Assembly (NCBI GenBank): GCA_963734625.1
Contig: CAVTHW010000009.1
Coordinates: 14,087 to 78,086 of the forward strand
Source of the DNA: CAVTHW01 sp963734625
GTDB lineage: Bacteria > Acidobacteriota > Terriglobia > Bryobacterales > Bryobacteraceae
DNA: 64,000 nt
Direction of reading: 5' to 3'
The translations under genes were made by a program, and so were the position numbers. Below, in pieces: positions 15,371-24,140 of this stretch. The notes below the pieces were generated by a model that had not been told where the DNA came from, made no database searches, and saw only the letters and a list, made by a program, of their open reading frames with translations. How positions within the stretch are numbered: the first letter of the stretch is position 1; each line of letters opens with the position of its first letter.

Positions 15371-16891
15371 TCAACTCCAGTAGTTCCGATCCAGGCTGCG
15401 GTATTGCACCGCTTCGGCCACGTGCTTGGCGGCGACGGAGGCCGATCCGCCCAGATCGGCGATGGTGCGGGCCACCTTCAAGAGACGGTCGTGGGCGCGG
15501 GCCGAGAGACCCATGCGGCGGACGGCCATCTCGAGCGTGCGTTCGCCAGCGTCATCGAGTTCGCACAGCTTGCGGAGCACCCGCGCCGGGATGCGGGAGT
15601 TGTAGAAGCCGCGGGCCTGCTGAATGGCGCGGGCCCGCTCGACGCGGCGGCGAATCTCAGCCGAGGAGTCTCCGCCGGCCTCGGCGCGCATCTCCTTGTA
15701 GGGCACAGCGGGCACTTCGATGTGCAGGTCGATGCGATCGAGCAGCGGCCCGGAGATCTTGCTCAGATAGCGCTGGATGATGCCGCCGGTGCAGCGGCAT
15801 TCGCGGGTGGAGTCGCCGTAGAAGCCGCACGGACAAGGATTCATGGCCGCGACCAGCATGAAGCTGGCGGGGAAGGACAGCGTCATGCTGGCCCGCGCGA
15901 TGCTCACCGAACCGTCTTCCAGCGGCTGGCGCAGCAACTCCAGCACGTTGCGCGGGAACTCGGGGAACTCGTCCAGAAACAGCAGGCCGTGGCTGGCGAG
16001 GCTGACCTCGCCGGGGCGGGGAATGCCGCTGCCCCCGCCGATCAAGGCCGCGTCAGAGATGGTGTGGTGCGGCGCGCGGAAGGGACGCTCAAACAGCAAA
16101 CCCCCGCCCTGCGGCAGAATGCCGGCAACGCTGTGTACCTTGGTCGTCTCCAGCGCTTCCTCCGAGGTCAGGGGCGGAAGGATTGCGGCCAGGCGCTTGG
16201 CCAGCATTGTTTTCCCGGACCCTGGCGGCCCGATCATGAGCACGTTATGCCCGCCCGCGGCGGCCACTTCCAGCGCGCGCTTCGCCGTGGTCTGTCCACG
16301 CACGTCGGCGAAGTCCAAAAAGGATTCGGGTTCCGGCGGCCGTCCAGAGATGGTGGAGGCAGTGGCGGTGAACCGCTCAGGCTGCTCCAGCAGGGCCACC
16401 ACTTCCGACAGGTGCCGCACGCCGAAGACGCGCACGCCCTCGACGACGGCGGCCTCGGCGGCGTTCTCCTGGGGCACGATTACGCTCTCGAGACGGTTCT
16501 CGCGGGCGCATACCGCGATCGGCAGCGCGCCGCGCACGGGCCGGATCGTGCCGTCGAGCGAGAGTTCCCCGACCAGCAGATGACCATTGGTCTTGGGGGC
16601 GCTGCCCATCGCGCCCAGGATGCCCACGGCGATGGGCAAGTCGAAGCCGGCGCCTTCCTTGCGCACGTTGGCGGGGGCCAGGTTGATGGTGACGGCCTTG
16701 CTTGGATAGCCGAAGCCGGAGTTCATGAGCGCGGACTTGATGCGTTCGCGGCTCTCGCGCACCGCCGTATCCGGCATGCCCACCATGATCAGATCGCGGG
16801 CGTTGCCGGACGCCCACAAATCCACCTCCACATCGATCAGGTGGGCATCGATGCCATACACGGCGGCGCTACGAGTGCGGAAAAGGGGCAA
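15371..16891 (-). CDS. yifB: YifB/ComM-family Mg-chelatase-like ATPase
   Basis: About 507 residues. Begins RTRSAAVYGIDAHLIDVEVD, has the Lon-like N-terminal domain, Walker A MIGPPGSGKTMLAKRLA, Walker B LLFLDEFPEF, a zinc cysteine cluster (CPCGFYG...CRC) and ends YRSLDRNYWS. ComM is a hexameric branch-migration helicase acting in recombination during natural transformation. No ATG precedes the conserved start: TTG at 16891 fits the family best and GTG at 16966 would add 25 unrelated residues. Fragments of a second copy lie on both sides. Confidence 0.92.
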   Translation of the reverse strand: MPLFRTRSAAVYGIDAHLIDVEVDLWASGNARDLIMVGMPDTAVRESRERIKSALMNSGFGYPSKAVTINLAPANVRKEGAGFDLPIAVGILGAMGSAPKTNGHLLVGELSLDGTIRPVRGALPIAVCARENRLESVIVPQENAAEAAVVEGVRVFGVRHLSEVVALLEQPERFTATASTISGRPPEPESFLDFADVRGQTTAKRALEVAAAGGHNVLMIGPPGSGKTMLAKRLAAILPPLTSEEALETTKVHSVAGILPQGGGLLFERPFRAPHHTISDAALIGGGSGIPRPGEVSLASHGLLFLDEFPEFPRNVLELLRQPLEDGSVSIARASMTLSFPASFMLVAAMNPCPCGFYGDSTRECRCTGGIIQRYLSKISGPLLDRIDLHIEVPAVPYKEMRAEAGGDSSAEIRRRVERARAIQQARGFYNSRIPARVLRKLCELDDAGERTLEMAVRRMGLSARAHDRLLKVARTIADLGGSASVAAKHVAEAVQYRSLDRNYWS

Positions 16892-17042
16892 TAGGAGAGA
16901 TAGTGGCGGGGTGGATGATTGTCTCTCACGCAAACTCGCGGCTCCGCCCCTCTCTGGCTGGCGCACCGATAATCAGGAGTTCAATGGGGACCGTGATCAC
17001 GCAACTGCGGCAAGCCCGTTCTTCTCGACCACAAGCTGGACG

Positions 17043-17071
17043 CGGTGGTTCGAGTCCCGTCTCCCACTCCA
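17043..17071 (+). repeat. tRNA 3'-end fragment (tRNA-Gly-like), possible attachment-site remnant
   Basis: The 29 bases include GGTTCGAGTCCCGTCTCCCA followed by CTCCA: a T loop (TTCGAGT), the 3' acceptor strand and an encoded CCA end as in tRNA-Gly. The 5' half needed for a cloverleaf (GTGGGAG acceptor, D arm, anticodon arm) is absent upstream. Such 3'-end copies are what integrative elements leave at tRNA attachment sites. Confidence 0.55.
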
Positions 17072-17324
17072 TGGTGCCTTCCTGGCGGCCCCCGGCGCTC
17101 CCGAAGATGTAGAAGTCGGGAACCAGGAATGCCTCCGATGGGCCCGGACACGGGCGCGGCGTGACACAGGAAAACTGCGGGATACCTCCGGGTGGAACCG
17201 GGAGGCCTCCTGACGCGAGAATCGCACGCGGATGGCAGGGGGCGGAGGGGAACCGACAACACGGGAACCCGGGCTTTCACGGGCCAGTCATCAATTGACG
17301 TGCTGGCCGATGCCCGCCACGCTC

Positions 17325-17456
17325 TTGGGCCATCGGCATCGCCGGACGGTACAACGGCGGTATACGTATCCGCTTGCTGACCGTCCCTTCGTTTCAGCCC
17401 TGCTCGCTGAACTCGCACGAGAGAAGGAAGTTGATCGTCGCGACGCACTGAAGTAA
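17325..17456 (+). pseudogene. Possible tyrosine-recombinase C-terminal remnant
   Basis: In one frame the residues LLGHRHRRTVQRRYTYPLAD resemble the integrase motif LLGH...T..RYTH with the nucleophilic Tyr, followed by LLAELAREKEVDRRDALK and a stop. Nothing upstream supplies the Arg-His-Arg boxes. The match is short and could be chance; the nearby tRNA 3' fragment is what makes it worth recording. Confidence 0.25.
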
Positions 17457-17616
17457 GGTCGGGTCACAGCGAAAGGCTTGCCCCCGCGCCCATTCCCGAG
17501 CAGTAGAGCCGGCTGGTGAGGTTGCGGCCATTCGGTTGCAGATGGGGGAGACGCGGCGTTGCCAGCGCCAGCGGCGAAGGCGAAGGCTGCGATACGCGCC
17601 CGAATACGCAATCTCT

Positions 17617-18399
17617 CTAGCGCTGATAGACGCGGATGTAATCCACCACCAGTTGCTGCGGGAACTGAGTAGTTTCGTCGGGATTGCCCGGCCACTGGCC
17701 GCCTACCGCCAGATTCAGAATCATGTAGAAGGGGTGGTCGTAAGCCCAGGTCGCGCCCTCCGGAATTCCCGATGAGGGCAGCTTGAAGTACGACGTGCCA
17801 TCCACGAAGAACTCAATGCTGTCCGGATTCCACACCGCCGCGTAGACATGGAAATCGTCGGCGAATCGAGCTCCGGAGGGCAGGGAATAGCGCTTGCCGA
17901 TTCCCTTGCCGCCGGAGTAGCCGGGCCCGTGGACCGTTCCATTGACTGTCGTGGGTTCCTTGCCGATATTCTCCATCACGTCGATCTCGCCGACCGCCGG
18001 CCAACCCCGCGCTTTCGAGGTGTCCCCGAGCATCCAGAACGCCGGCCAGATGCCCTGGCCGTATGGGATCTTCATGCGGCCCTCGACCTTGCCATACGTG
18101 AAGCTGAACAGTCCCTGCGTCTTGAGCCGTGTAGAAGTGTAGCCGCTGCCGGTCTTGATAGCCTTGATCACCAGGTTGCCCGCGCCATCCATGAACGAGT
18201 TGTCGCGTGAGTTTGTGTAATTCTCGAGTTCGCGGTTGCCCCATCCGGTCGCGCCCAAGTCATAAACCCATTTCGCGGGATCGGGTGCCGAGCCGGCCGG
18301 TCCATTGAACTCGTCGCTCCAGACCAGCTTCCAGTCGGTTTGTGCCAGAGCGGGGGCGATCAACGTCGCCAGCAGCGCCAATAAACGCACGCAGGTCAT
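17617..18399 (-). CDS. Secreted GH16 family beta-glucanase
   Basis: 260 residues from ATG 18399. Signal peptide 1-19 (ends APALAQ). The GH16 fold carries the catalytic EIDVME motif with nucleophile Glu138 and acid/base Glu143, preceded by GIWPAFWML and followed by TVHGPGYSGG. The family cleaves beta-1,3 or mixed beta-1,3/1,4 glucans, and the single-domain form with EIDxME fits a laminarinase/lichenase role outside the cell. A yifB 5' fragment lies just upstream. Confidence 0.93.
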   Translation of the reverse strand: MTCVRLLALLATLIAPALAQTDWKLVWSDEFNGPAGSAPDPAKWVYDLGATGWGNRELENYTNSRDNSFMDGAGNLVIKAIKTGSGYTSTRLKTQGLFSFTYGKVEGRMKIPYGQGIWPAFWMLGDTSKARGWPAVGEIDVMENIGKEPTTVNGTVHGPGYSGGKGIGKRYSLPSGARFADDFHVYAAVWNPDSIEFFVDGTSYFKLPSSGIPEGATWAYDHPFYMILNLAVGGQWPGNPDETTQFPQQLVVDYIRVYQR

Positions 18400-18462
18400 G
18401 TCTTGAGTATCGCGCAACCGCGCCCGCCGCTGGTCCGGCGGACTTGCTGCTGGCGTACCCCG

Positions 18463-18500
18463 AGGTGGGCATCGATGCCGTACACAGGGGCGATACGAGT
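18463..18500 (-). pseudogene. Fragment of the 5' end of yifB
   Basis: 38 bp matching the first conserved codons of the intact gene: a 17-base exact block (AGGTGGGCATCGATGCC on the plus strand) plus TACAC and TACGAGT with about six mismatches. It encodes APVYGIDAHL, compared with AAVYGIDAHL in intact YifB. Same orientation. Together with the 3' fragments at 12.2 and 13.8 kb it looks like the other end of a split yifB copy. Confidence 0.65.
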
Positions 18501-18591
18501 TAGCCCGATTCCGCTCCACACGGTGTGTGCACCCGTTGCAGTCTGGAAATCCGGTCGGTTAGACGCCGGGCGAGGGTCCATTAGGGACGCC

Positions 18592-21165
18592 TCAGTTCAG
18601 TTTCTCGATAATAACGGAAGCGTTGACGCTGGGTTGTGTGCCTCCGGCCAAAGGTTGGAGGGTGCTCGCCGCGGCAGAAGTGTAATTTCGAATAGTCAGG
18701 ACATCACCTGCTGCTACCGCGACTATGGCTTGTCCATTGTTTTGCTGAGTGCCTGCGCCTGAACCGTAGGTAGCCCCTGTAATCGCGACGCCGTTCAAGA
18801 ACGCTGTGTACTGGCTGGGCTCCACTGTTGATAGGAAGAAAGTAATCTTGTAAATCCCGGAGCTGGTAAGTGCAATGTCGGAACTGCCGGTGGTATGCGC
18901 GATTCCAGCGGTGAGAATGCCGGTCGAGTCAAAAGTCACACTAGCACCTACCGCGACTACCTGAGAGCTTGTGTTGTAAACGTAACCGAACTCGGATAAC
19001 CCGCCGGCTGGTCCGGTAGCGCCAGTCGGCCCAGCGGGGCCGATTGGACCAGGGACCGTGGAGGCCGCACCAGTTGGGCCGATAGGGCCGGCAGGACCAA
19101 CTGGACCAGCGGGGCCGGCAGGCCCTGGAACAGTAGAAGCCGCTCCCTCCGGGCCAGCCGGACCTATGGGACCCGCCGGACCGGGGACCGTGGAATCAGC
19201 GCCTGCTGGGCCGGCAGGACCAACGGGACCAGTTGGGCCGGCGGGACCTGGAACAGTAGAATCCGCTCCAGTCGGGCCGGTCGGACCGATGGGACCCGCT
19301 GGACCCGGGACCGTGGAGGCAGGACCAGCGGGGCCGATGGGACCAGGAACAGTAGAATCCGCGCCCGCGGGGCCGGTCGGACCGATGGGACCCGCTGGAC
19401 CAGGGACCGTGGAGGCAGGACCAGCGGGGCCGATGGGACCAGGAACAGTAGAATCCGCGCCTGCGGGGCCGGTCGGACCGATGGGACCCGCTGGACCAGG
19501 GACCGTGGAGGCAGGACCAGCGGGGCCGATGGGACCAGGGACTGTAGAATCCGCGCCTGGGGGACCAGTCGGACCGATGGGACCCGCTGGACCAGGGACC
19601 GTGGAGGCAGGACCAGCGGGGCCGATGGGACCAGGAACAGTAGAATCCGCGCCTGCGGGACCAGTCGGACCGATGGGACCCGCTGGACCAGGGACCGTGG
19701 AGGCAGGACCAGCGGGGCCGATGGGACCAGGAACAGTAGAATCCGCGCCCGCGGGACCGGTCGGACCGATGGGACCCGCTGGACCAGGGACCGTGGAGGC
19801 AGGACCAGCGGGGCCGATGGGACCAGGAACAGTAGAATCCGCGCCCGCGGGACCAGTCGGACCGATGGGACCCGCCGGACCAGGGACCGTGGAGGCAGGA
19901 CCAGCGGGGCCGATGGGACCAGGAACAGTAGAATCCGCGCCTGCGGGACCAGTCGGACCGATGGGACCCGCTGGACCAGGGACCGTGGAGGCAGGACCAG
20001 CGGGGCCTATGGGACCAGGAACAGTAGAATCCGCGCCCGCGGGGCCGGTCGGACCGATGGGACCCGCTGGACCAGGGACCGTGGAGGCAGGACCAGCGGG
20101 GCCGATGGGACCAGGAACAGTAGAATCCGCGCCCGCGGGACCAGTCGGACCGATGGGACCGACTGGACCAGGGACGGTGGAGGCAGGACCAGCGGGGCCG
20201 ATGGGACCAGGAACAGTAGAAGCCTCTCCCGCGGGGCCGGTCGGACCGATGGGACCCGCCGGACCAGGGACCGTGGAGGCAGGACCGGCGGGGCCGATGG
20301 GACCAGGAACAGTAGAATCCGCGCCCGCGGGACCGGTCGGACCGATGGGACCCGCCGGACCAGGGACCGTGGAGGCAGGACCAGTAGGGCCGATGGGACC
20401 AGGAACAGTAGAAGCCTCTCCAGCGGGACCAGCCGGTCCGATGGGACCAGTTCTACCAGGGATCTTGGAGGCAGCACCTCTTGGGCCGATAGGACCAACG
20501 GGTCCGGCGGGGCCGACCGGACCCGGAACAGCGGAATCCGCACCCGCCGGACCGGCCGGACCTGTCGCGCCCTGCGGTCCCGGCTCACCTTGTGGTCCGG
20601 AAACTCCAGGTGGCCCCACACCGGCACGGAATGAAACGCTTAGCTCCGGGGCATGACTCGTAGATACGCTTTCCTTGCTGTCGAAAAATACCTCCGCGGC
20701 CGGCGTCTGCGGTGCAGCGGATAAGACAAACCCTTGGTTCAATTGCCGGCTCTGTAGCCACTTCTGAAGCGTGGCCGTCACATCAACCGTGACGAATTGC
20801 GACGCCTGCGAAACGGTGAACGTGGCGATGAGAGCGCTTGAAACAGGCGCTGAGTTGTGGGTCAGCGTGTCTTCATCCCACGGCCAGGCTGCCTCGGAAA
20901 CCTGGATCTCGCCGGCGGCGGCCACGCGGCCAACCCACAAGACAAGGTTGGCTCTTGATACATCTGAAGGGCTTAGATCGGGCGGCAACTTCGACAGGTC
21001 GAACTTCAGGAATGTTCTGTTGGTTCCGCCGGCGTGCAAGAAAGGAAGCGCGCCGAAGGTCACATCCGGATACCGACTATTCGAGTGAGCGTCCCCGCTA
21101 ATCGGCAGCTCGTGGGCTAAACACGCCGCAGTCAACAATAGCGCGAATGCTACCCTGTAGTTCAT
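18592..21165 (-). CDS. Collagen-like surface protein: DNRLRE domain, Gly-Pro repeats, BclA-like cap
   Basis: 857 residues from ATG 21165; the frame is open 14 codons further. Signal peptide 1-17. A DNRLRE/CBM96-like domain follows to about 195 (TFLKFDLSKLPPDL, then VDVTATLQKWL). About 500 residues of G-x-y collagen repeat come next, with STVPGP interruptions. The end is a 130-residue beta domain (GLSEFGYVYNTSSQVV...) resembling the BclA/C1q-type trimerising cap. This is probably a trimeric stalk on the cell surface. The DNRLRE part may bind polysaccharide. A 96-bp DNA repeat underlies the stalk. Confidence 0.88.
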   Translation of the reverse strand: MNYRVAFALLLTAACLAHELPISGDAHSNSRYPDVTFGALPFLHAGGTNRTFLKFDLSKLPPDLSPSDVSRANLVLWVGRVAAAGEIQVSEAAWPWDEDTLTHNSAPVSSALIATFTVSQASQFVTVDVTATLQKWLQSRQLNQGFVLSAAPQTPAAEVFFDSKESVSTSHAPELSVSFRAGVGPPGVSGPQGEPGPQGATGPAGPAGADSAVPGPVGPAGPVGPIGPRGAASKIPGRTGPIGPAGPAGEASTVPGPIGPTGPASTVPGPAGPIGPTGPAGADSTVPGPIGPAGPASTVPGPAGPIGPTGPAGEASTVPGPIGPAGPASTVPGPVGPIGPTGPAGADSTVPGPIGPAGPASTVPGPAGPIGPTGPAGADSTVPGPIGPAGPASTVPGPAGPIGPTGPAGADSTVPGPIGPAGPASTVPGPAGPIGPTGPAGADSTVPGPIGPAGPASTVPGPAGPIGPTGPAGADSTVPGPIGPAGPASTVPGPAGPIGPTGPAGADSTVPGPIGPAGPASTVPGPAGPIGPTGPPGADSTVPGPIGPAGPASTVPGPAGPIGPTGPAGADSTVPGPIGPAGPASTVPGPAGPIGPTGPAGADSTVPGPIGPAGPASTVPGPAGPIGPTGPTGADSTVPGPAGPTGPVGPAGPAGADSTVPGPAGPIGPAGPEGAASTVPGPAGPAGPVGPAGPIGPTGAASTVPGPIGPAGPTGATGPAGGLSEFGYVYNTSSQVVAVGASVTFDSTGILTAGIAHTTGSSDIALTSSGIYKITFFLSTVEPSQYTAFLNGVAITGATYGSGAGTQQNNGQAIVAVAAGDVLTIRNYTSAAASTLQPLAGGTQPSVNASVIIEKLN
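19312..20440. repeat. About twelve 96-bp tandem repeats coding the collagen stalk
   Basis: The unit is 96 bp (32 residues) and begins GTGGAGGCAGGACCAGCGGG on the plus strand. Copies recur about every 96 bases from 19312 to about 20440 with few changes. The near-identity points to recent expansion or homogenisation, and stalk length probably varies between strains. Short-read assembly may have the wrong copy number. Confidence 0.9.
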
Positions 21166-21258
21166 GACTGAGTAGTGGATAGTCCTCAAGATTTTTCTCG
21201 TCTCCACTATTTCGGAGAGAAAGATCGAAGTGAGACCACTGAAGAAGCAGGAAGAGAA

Positions 21259-22467
21259 ATGCGCTTCGCGGTCATTCGCCTCTACGTCCTCGTGGCTCTC
21301 GTTCGGACCTCGTTTGGGGCGGATTTCTCTTTCGTTGGAACGTTCGCTCAGGATGATGAGCGGAGGCAGTTCAGCTTTACCCTCATCCAGCCGGGGATTG
21401 TCGTCTTACGCACCTGGTCCTACGCGGGCGGCATAAACTCGACGGGAGCGCTAATTGAAGGCGGCGGATTTGACCCGTCGCTCTCGCTTTTCGATTCTAC
21501 CGGCCTGTTGCTCGCCACCAATCGCGATGGGGGCTGCAACAACGTCCCCGCAGACCGTGTCACCACCTGGTGTTGGGATGCCTTCATCGCCATGCCACTG
21601 CCGAAGGGCACCTACCAGCTCGTCTTGACGGAATCGGAGAACACGCCGCTGGGGCCGTATATGGCTGGTCCATTCGTGTATGACGGAGCGGGGAACTTCA
21701 CGGCGGCCCCGGGTATCACGGCGCCGGCAGGGTTCTGGGACTACTCGCCCAACCGCCGCAACAATTCCTATGCCGTGGACATCAGCGGCGTCGATTTCGC
21801 CCAATTGCAGCTCCTGCCTGCAAGCGGCGCTGTTGTCAATAGCGCGAGCTTTCAGGCTGGCCCGGCCGGCCCAAACGCGATCTTGACCTTCTTCTACCCC
21901 GATTTTCCCGGCGCGCAGCCCTTGCGCGTTCTGATCGACGGACTGAGCGCGGAGATCCTCTATAACGCTCCCACGCAACTGAACTTCGTAGTCCCGCCAA
22001 CCGCGATCCCCAACTCGAGCGCCGCTTTGCAGATTTCAAGCGGCGGCAATTTGTTGCTGGCAACGCTGCTGCCGATTGCAGATGCCTCGCCGGGGCTGTT
22101 CACTGCCAACCAATCGGGAACCGGGCAGGCCAGCGTCCTGAATCAGGACTACACCTACAACGGAGCCGACGCTCCCGCCGTGCCCGCGGCGCGCGGATCG
22201 ATCCTAATGGTGTACGGAACCGGCTTCGGCGTCGCCAATCCTCCCGGACAGGACGGGCTTTCCTGGCTCGCCTCGGCGGTCAGCGCAATTATCGGGGGAC
22301 TCCCCGCCGAGGTGACCTTCGCCGGGCTGGCGCCCGGATATACTCCAGGTCTCCAACAGATCAACGTCCGTATTCCGGACGGCTGCCCGACCGGAGCGGC
22401 GGTTCCGATACAGCTGCAGATCGGGGGGCACAGCACTCAGCTAGGGACCACCATCGCCGTGAGATAG
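21259..22467 (+). CDS. Secreted DVUA0089/TIGR03437-type protein
   Basis: 402 residues from ATG 21259 with AGGAAGAG just upstream. Signal peptide 1-20. The first half (FSFVGTFAQDDERRQFSF, GGFDPSLSLFD, LLATNRDGG) fits the DVUA0089 extracellular domain. The second half is the Solibacter-type TIGR03437 domain (VVNSASF, YNAPTQLNFVVP, RGSILMVYGTGFG, LQQINVRIP). Function unknown; exported. It converges with the sigma-54 activator gene, 16 bases apart, so the two may share a terminator. Confidence 0.85.
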   Translation: MRFAVIRLYVLVALVRTSFGADFSFVGTFAQDDERRQFSFTLIQPGIVVLRTWSYAGGINSTGALIEGGGFDPSLSLFDSTGLLLATNRDGGCNNVPADRVTTWCWDAFIAMPLPKGTYQLVLTESENTPLGPYMAGPFVYDGAGNFTAAPGITAPAGFWDYSPNRRNNSYAVDISGVDFAQLQLLPASGAVVNSASFQAGPAGPNAILTFFYPDFPGAQPLRVLIDGLSAEILYNAPTQLNFVVPPTAIPNSSAALQISSGGNLLLATLLPIADASPGLFTANQSGTGQASVLNQDYTYNGADAPAVPAARGSILMVYGTGFGVANPPGQDGLSWLASAVSAIIGGLPAEVTFAGLAPGYTPGLQQINVRIPDGCPTGAAVPIQLQIGGHSTQLGTTIAVR

Positions 22468-22483
22468 TTTCGGTAGATCCGGC

Positions 22484-23998
22484 TCATTTGCTCTGCAGAC
22501 GTTCCAGCAGAGCCGTGTCGATCTTGGCCTTCACCGTGCGGCGGTCGATCTCGAGACGCCGCGCCGTCTCCTCGTAGCTGCCGGTTTGGGCGTAGACCAG
22601 GGTGCAATAGCGGCTCAGCAGCTCGGACGCGGTCAACTTTCCGATGCGCGCCGGCTGAAACAGGTCGCCGGAAGCTTCCTCGGCCGCGGCGCGCGCCGGC
22701 CGGTATTCCTTCCGGATAAGAAGATTGCGCGCGCACTGTTCCAGTTCCCGGTAATTGCCGGGCCACTCGTAGTCGGCGCCGAGATTGGATGTAATCCATG
22801 CCAACGCCTCCCCCGCCAGCGTGTCCGCCTCGGGGCCCGCCACGCGCCGCGCCATGAACAGGACGAGTTCCGGCAGCACCTCCGGGGACTCGCGTATCTG
22901 CCGGCTCAGAGAAGGAGTCTCGATCATGTCCGCGCACAGCCGGTAGTACAGATCCTCGCGGAACTTCCCTTCGCGGATCGCCGCCGGCAGCCTCCTGTTC
23001 GTGGCCGCGATGAGCTTGCCCCGAAACTGCTTCCCGGCCGTGTCGCCCACCGGGTGAAATGTCCGCGTCTCGATGACTCGCAGCAACTTGACCTGAATTT
23101 CGGGGTCTAGGTCCCCGATCTCGTCAAGGAAGACGCTGCCCAGCGGCGAGCACGCTTCCAGCCACCCGCGTTTGTCCCCGACCGCGCCGGTGAACGCGCC
23201 GCGCCGGTGTCCGAACAGCTCGGACTCCACCAGCGTGCCGGCCAGCGCCGCGATGTTGAGCGGATGAAACGAGTCTGAGAGGTCGTCCTCGAACGCCAGC
23301 CGCTTGTCATCGAATGGAACGTAGCGCGAAAGGGCTATGGCCCGCGCCACCAGTTCCTTCCCCGTGCCGGATGGCCCGGTGATCAGCGTGGCGAAGTCGC
23401 TCATCCGGTCAAACAGCGTGCGCCGGTAGCGGCGGATGTCGTGGGTGAACACCGATTGCCAAACCGCCGCGCGCAGGCGGGCGGCCGGCAGCGAGCTGCC
23501 GATGATGAATCCGTAGATGTTATGGAAGGCGCGTACGATCTGGTAGTAGCAGGCGAAGGTGTGTTTGGGCTCGTGCCCGGTTGGCAGCGCGACGCCGGGA
23601 ATTCGGAAAAGCCGTTCCCAATCGTTCAGGAACCGCGTATAGAATCCCCATCGGCCCCCCGCCTGCTCATAGATGGAATCGTGATGCCGGTGGTAGATCC
23701 AATACAGACACGCGTCTTCGTATAGTTCCAGCTCTTCCCGGGATGCGGTGGGCTCGACCGCCAGCCGGTCCCGCAGCGAGGGCAGGACCTCGGTAAGCCG
23801 CGCCGCGATCTTGGTGGTGTTGGCGCGGGGACGGTCCGGGTCAGCCACACGCATGCTCCAGAAAGGATCGCCCTCGACGAATTCCTTGCCGAGCGCCAGG
23901 CGCTCGTACTCGGGTAGCTCGGACAGGAAGGGATTGCAGTAGCCGATCCGGGAGACGGCCTCCAGGAAGATGCGCTCACGGCCGGTAAGAAGGGGCAT
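22484..23998 (-). CDS. Sigma-54-dependent transcriptional activator without receiver domain
   Basis: 504 residues from ATG 23998. Residues 1-190 form a helical domain of unknown ligand (LSELPEYERLALG, then YEDACLYWIYHRHHDSIYEQ). The AAA+ domain at about 205-430 has Walker A TGPSGTGKELVARA, the sigma-54 contact loop GAFTGA, Walker B VFLDEIGDLD and an Arg finger region REDLYYRL. A Fis-type HTH ends the protein (SYEETARRLEIDRRTVKAKI). The N-terminal domain probably senses a signal directly. Two 12-bp direct repeats lie at its start and may mediate autoregulation. Confidence 0.9.
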   Translation of the reverse strand: MPLLTGRERIFLEAVSRIGYCNPFLSELPEYERLALGKEFVEGDPFWSMRVADPDRPRANTTKIAARLTEVLPSLRDRLAVEPTASREELELYEDACLYWIYHRHHDSIYEQAGGRWGFYTRFLNDWERLFRIPGVALPTGHEPKHTFACYYQIVRAFHNIYGFIIGSSLPAARLRAAVWQSVFTHDIRRYRRTLFDRMSDFATLITGPSGTGKELVARAIALSRYVPFDDKRLAFEDDLSDSFHPLNIAALAGTLVESELFGHRRGAFTGAVGDKRGWLEACSPLGSVFLDEIGDLDPEIQVKLLRVIETRTFHPVGDTAGKQFRGKLIAATNRRLPAAIREGKFREDLYYRLCADMIETPSLSRQIRESPEVLPELVLFMARRVAGPEADTLAGEALAWITSNLGADYEWPGNYRELEQCARNLLIRKEYRPARAAAEEASGDLFQPARIGKLTASELLSRYCTLVYAQTGSYEETARRLEIDRRTVKAKIDTALLERLQSK

Positions 23999-23999
23999 A

Positions 24000-24032
24000 C
24001 ATGGATTGTATATCCAACAGCATGGATTGTAT
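24000..24032. promoter_or_regulatory. Direct repeat CATGGATTGTAT, candidate operator
   Basis: The 12-mer CATGGATTGTAT occurs at 24000-24011 and again at 24021-24032, a 21-base period, which puts both copies on the same face of the helix. It lies one base upstream of the activator start and 110 bases before the divergent membrane-protein gene. Enhancer-like tandem sites of this kind suit a sigma-54 activator or a repressor of its gene. Confidence 0.5.
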
Positions 24033-24140
24033 GCGCCCTTGGCCATATTCTTCTTCCTTCGACGGCCGAACTCGTTCATAATCAACGGCAGGCCATCTGG
24101 GCCGCGAATTGCTTTTGTCCAAGCCGGAGGTTGGAACGAC

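Larger units (their letters stand above)
16967..17616. other. 650-base gap upstream of yifB with element remnants
   Basis: No intact gene. It contains a tRNA 3'-end fragment (17043-17071) and a short plus-strand segment resembling the end of a tyrosine recombinase (about 17325-17456), listed separately. Between 17460 and 17616 I see nothing recognisable. Open frames here are short, basic and without family features. Confidence 0.5.

Noticed and set aside
16985..17071. Complete tRNA gene
   Set aside because: Only the T arm, 3' acceptor and CCA are present. No matching 5' acceptor, D arm or anticodon stem could be folded upstream.
19312..20440. CRISPR-like array
   Set aside because: The repeats are head-to-tail without unique spacers and translate in frame as collagen units.
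19058..20656. 532-codon open frame on the plus strand through the collagen repeat, itself Gly-Pro rich
   Set aside because: It is the antisense of a 96-bp repeat whose complement also lacks stops. It has no signal peptide or start context, while the minus strand has signal peptide, DNRLRE domain and cap.
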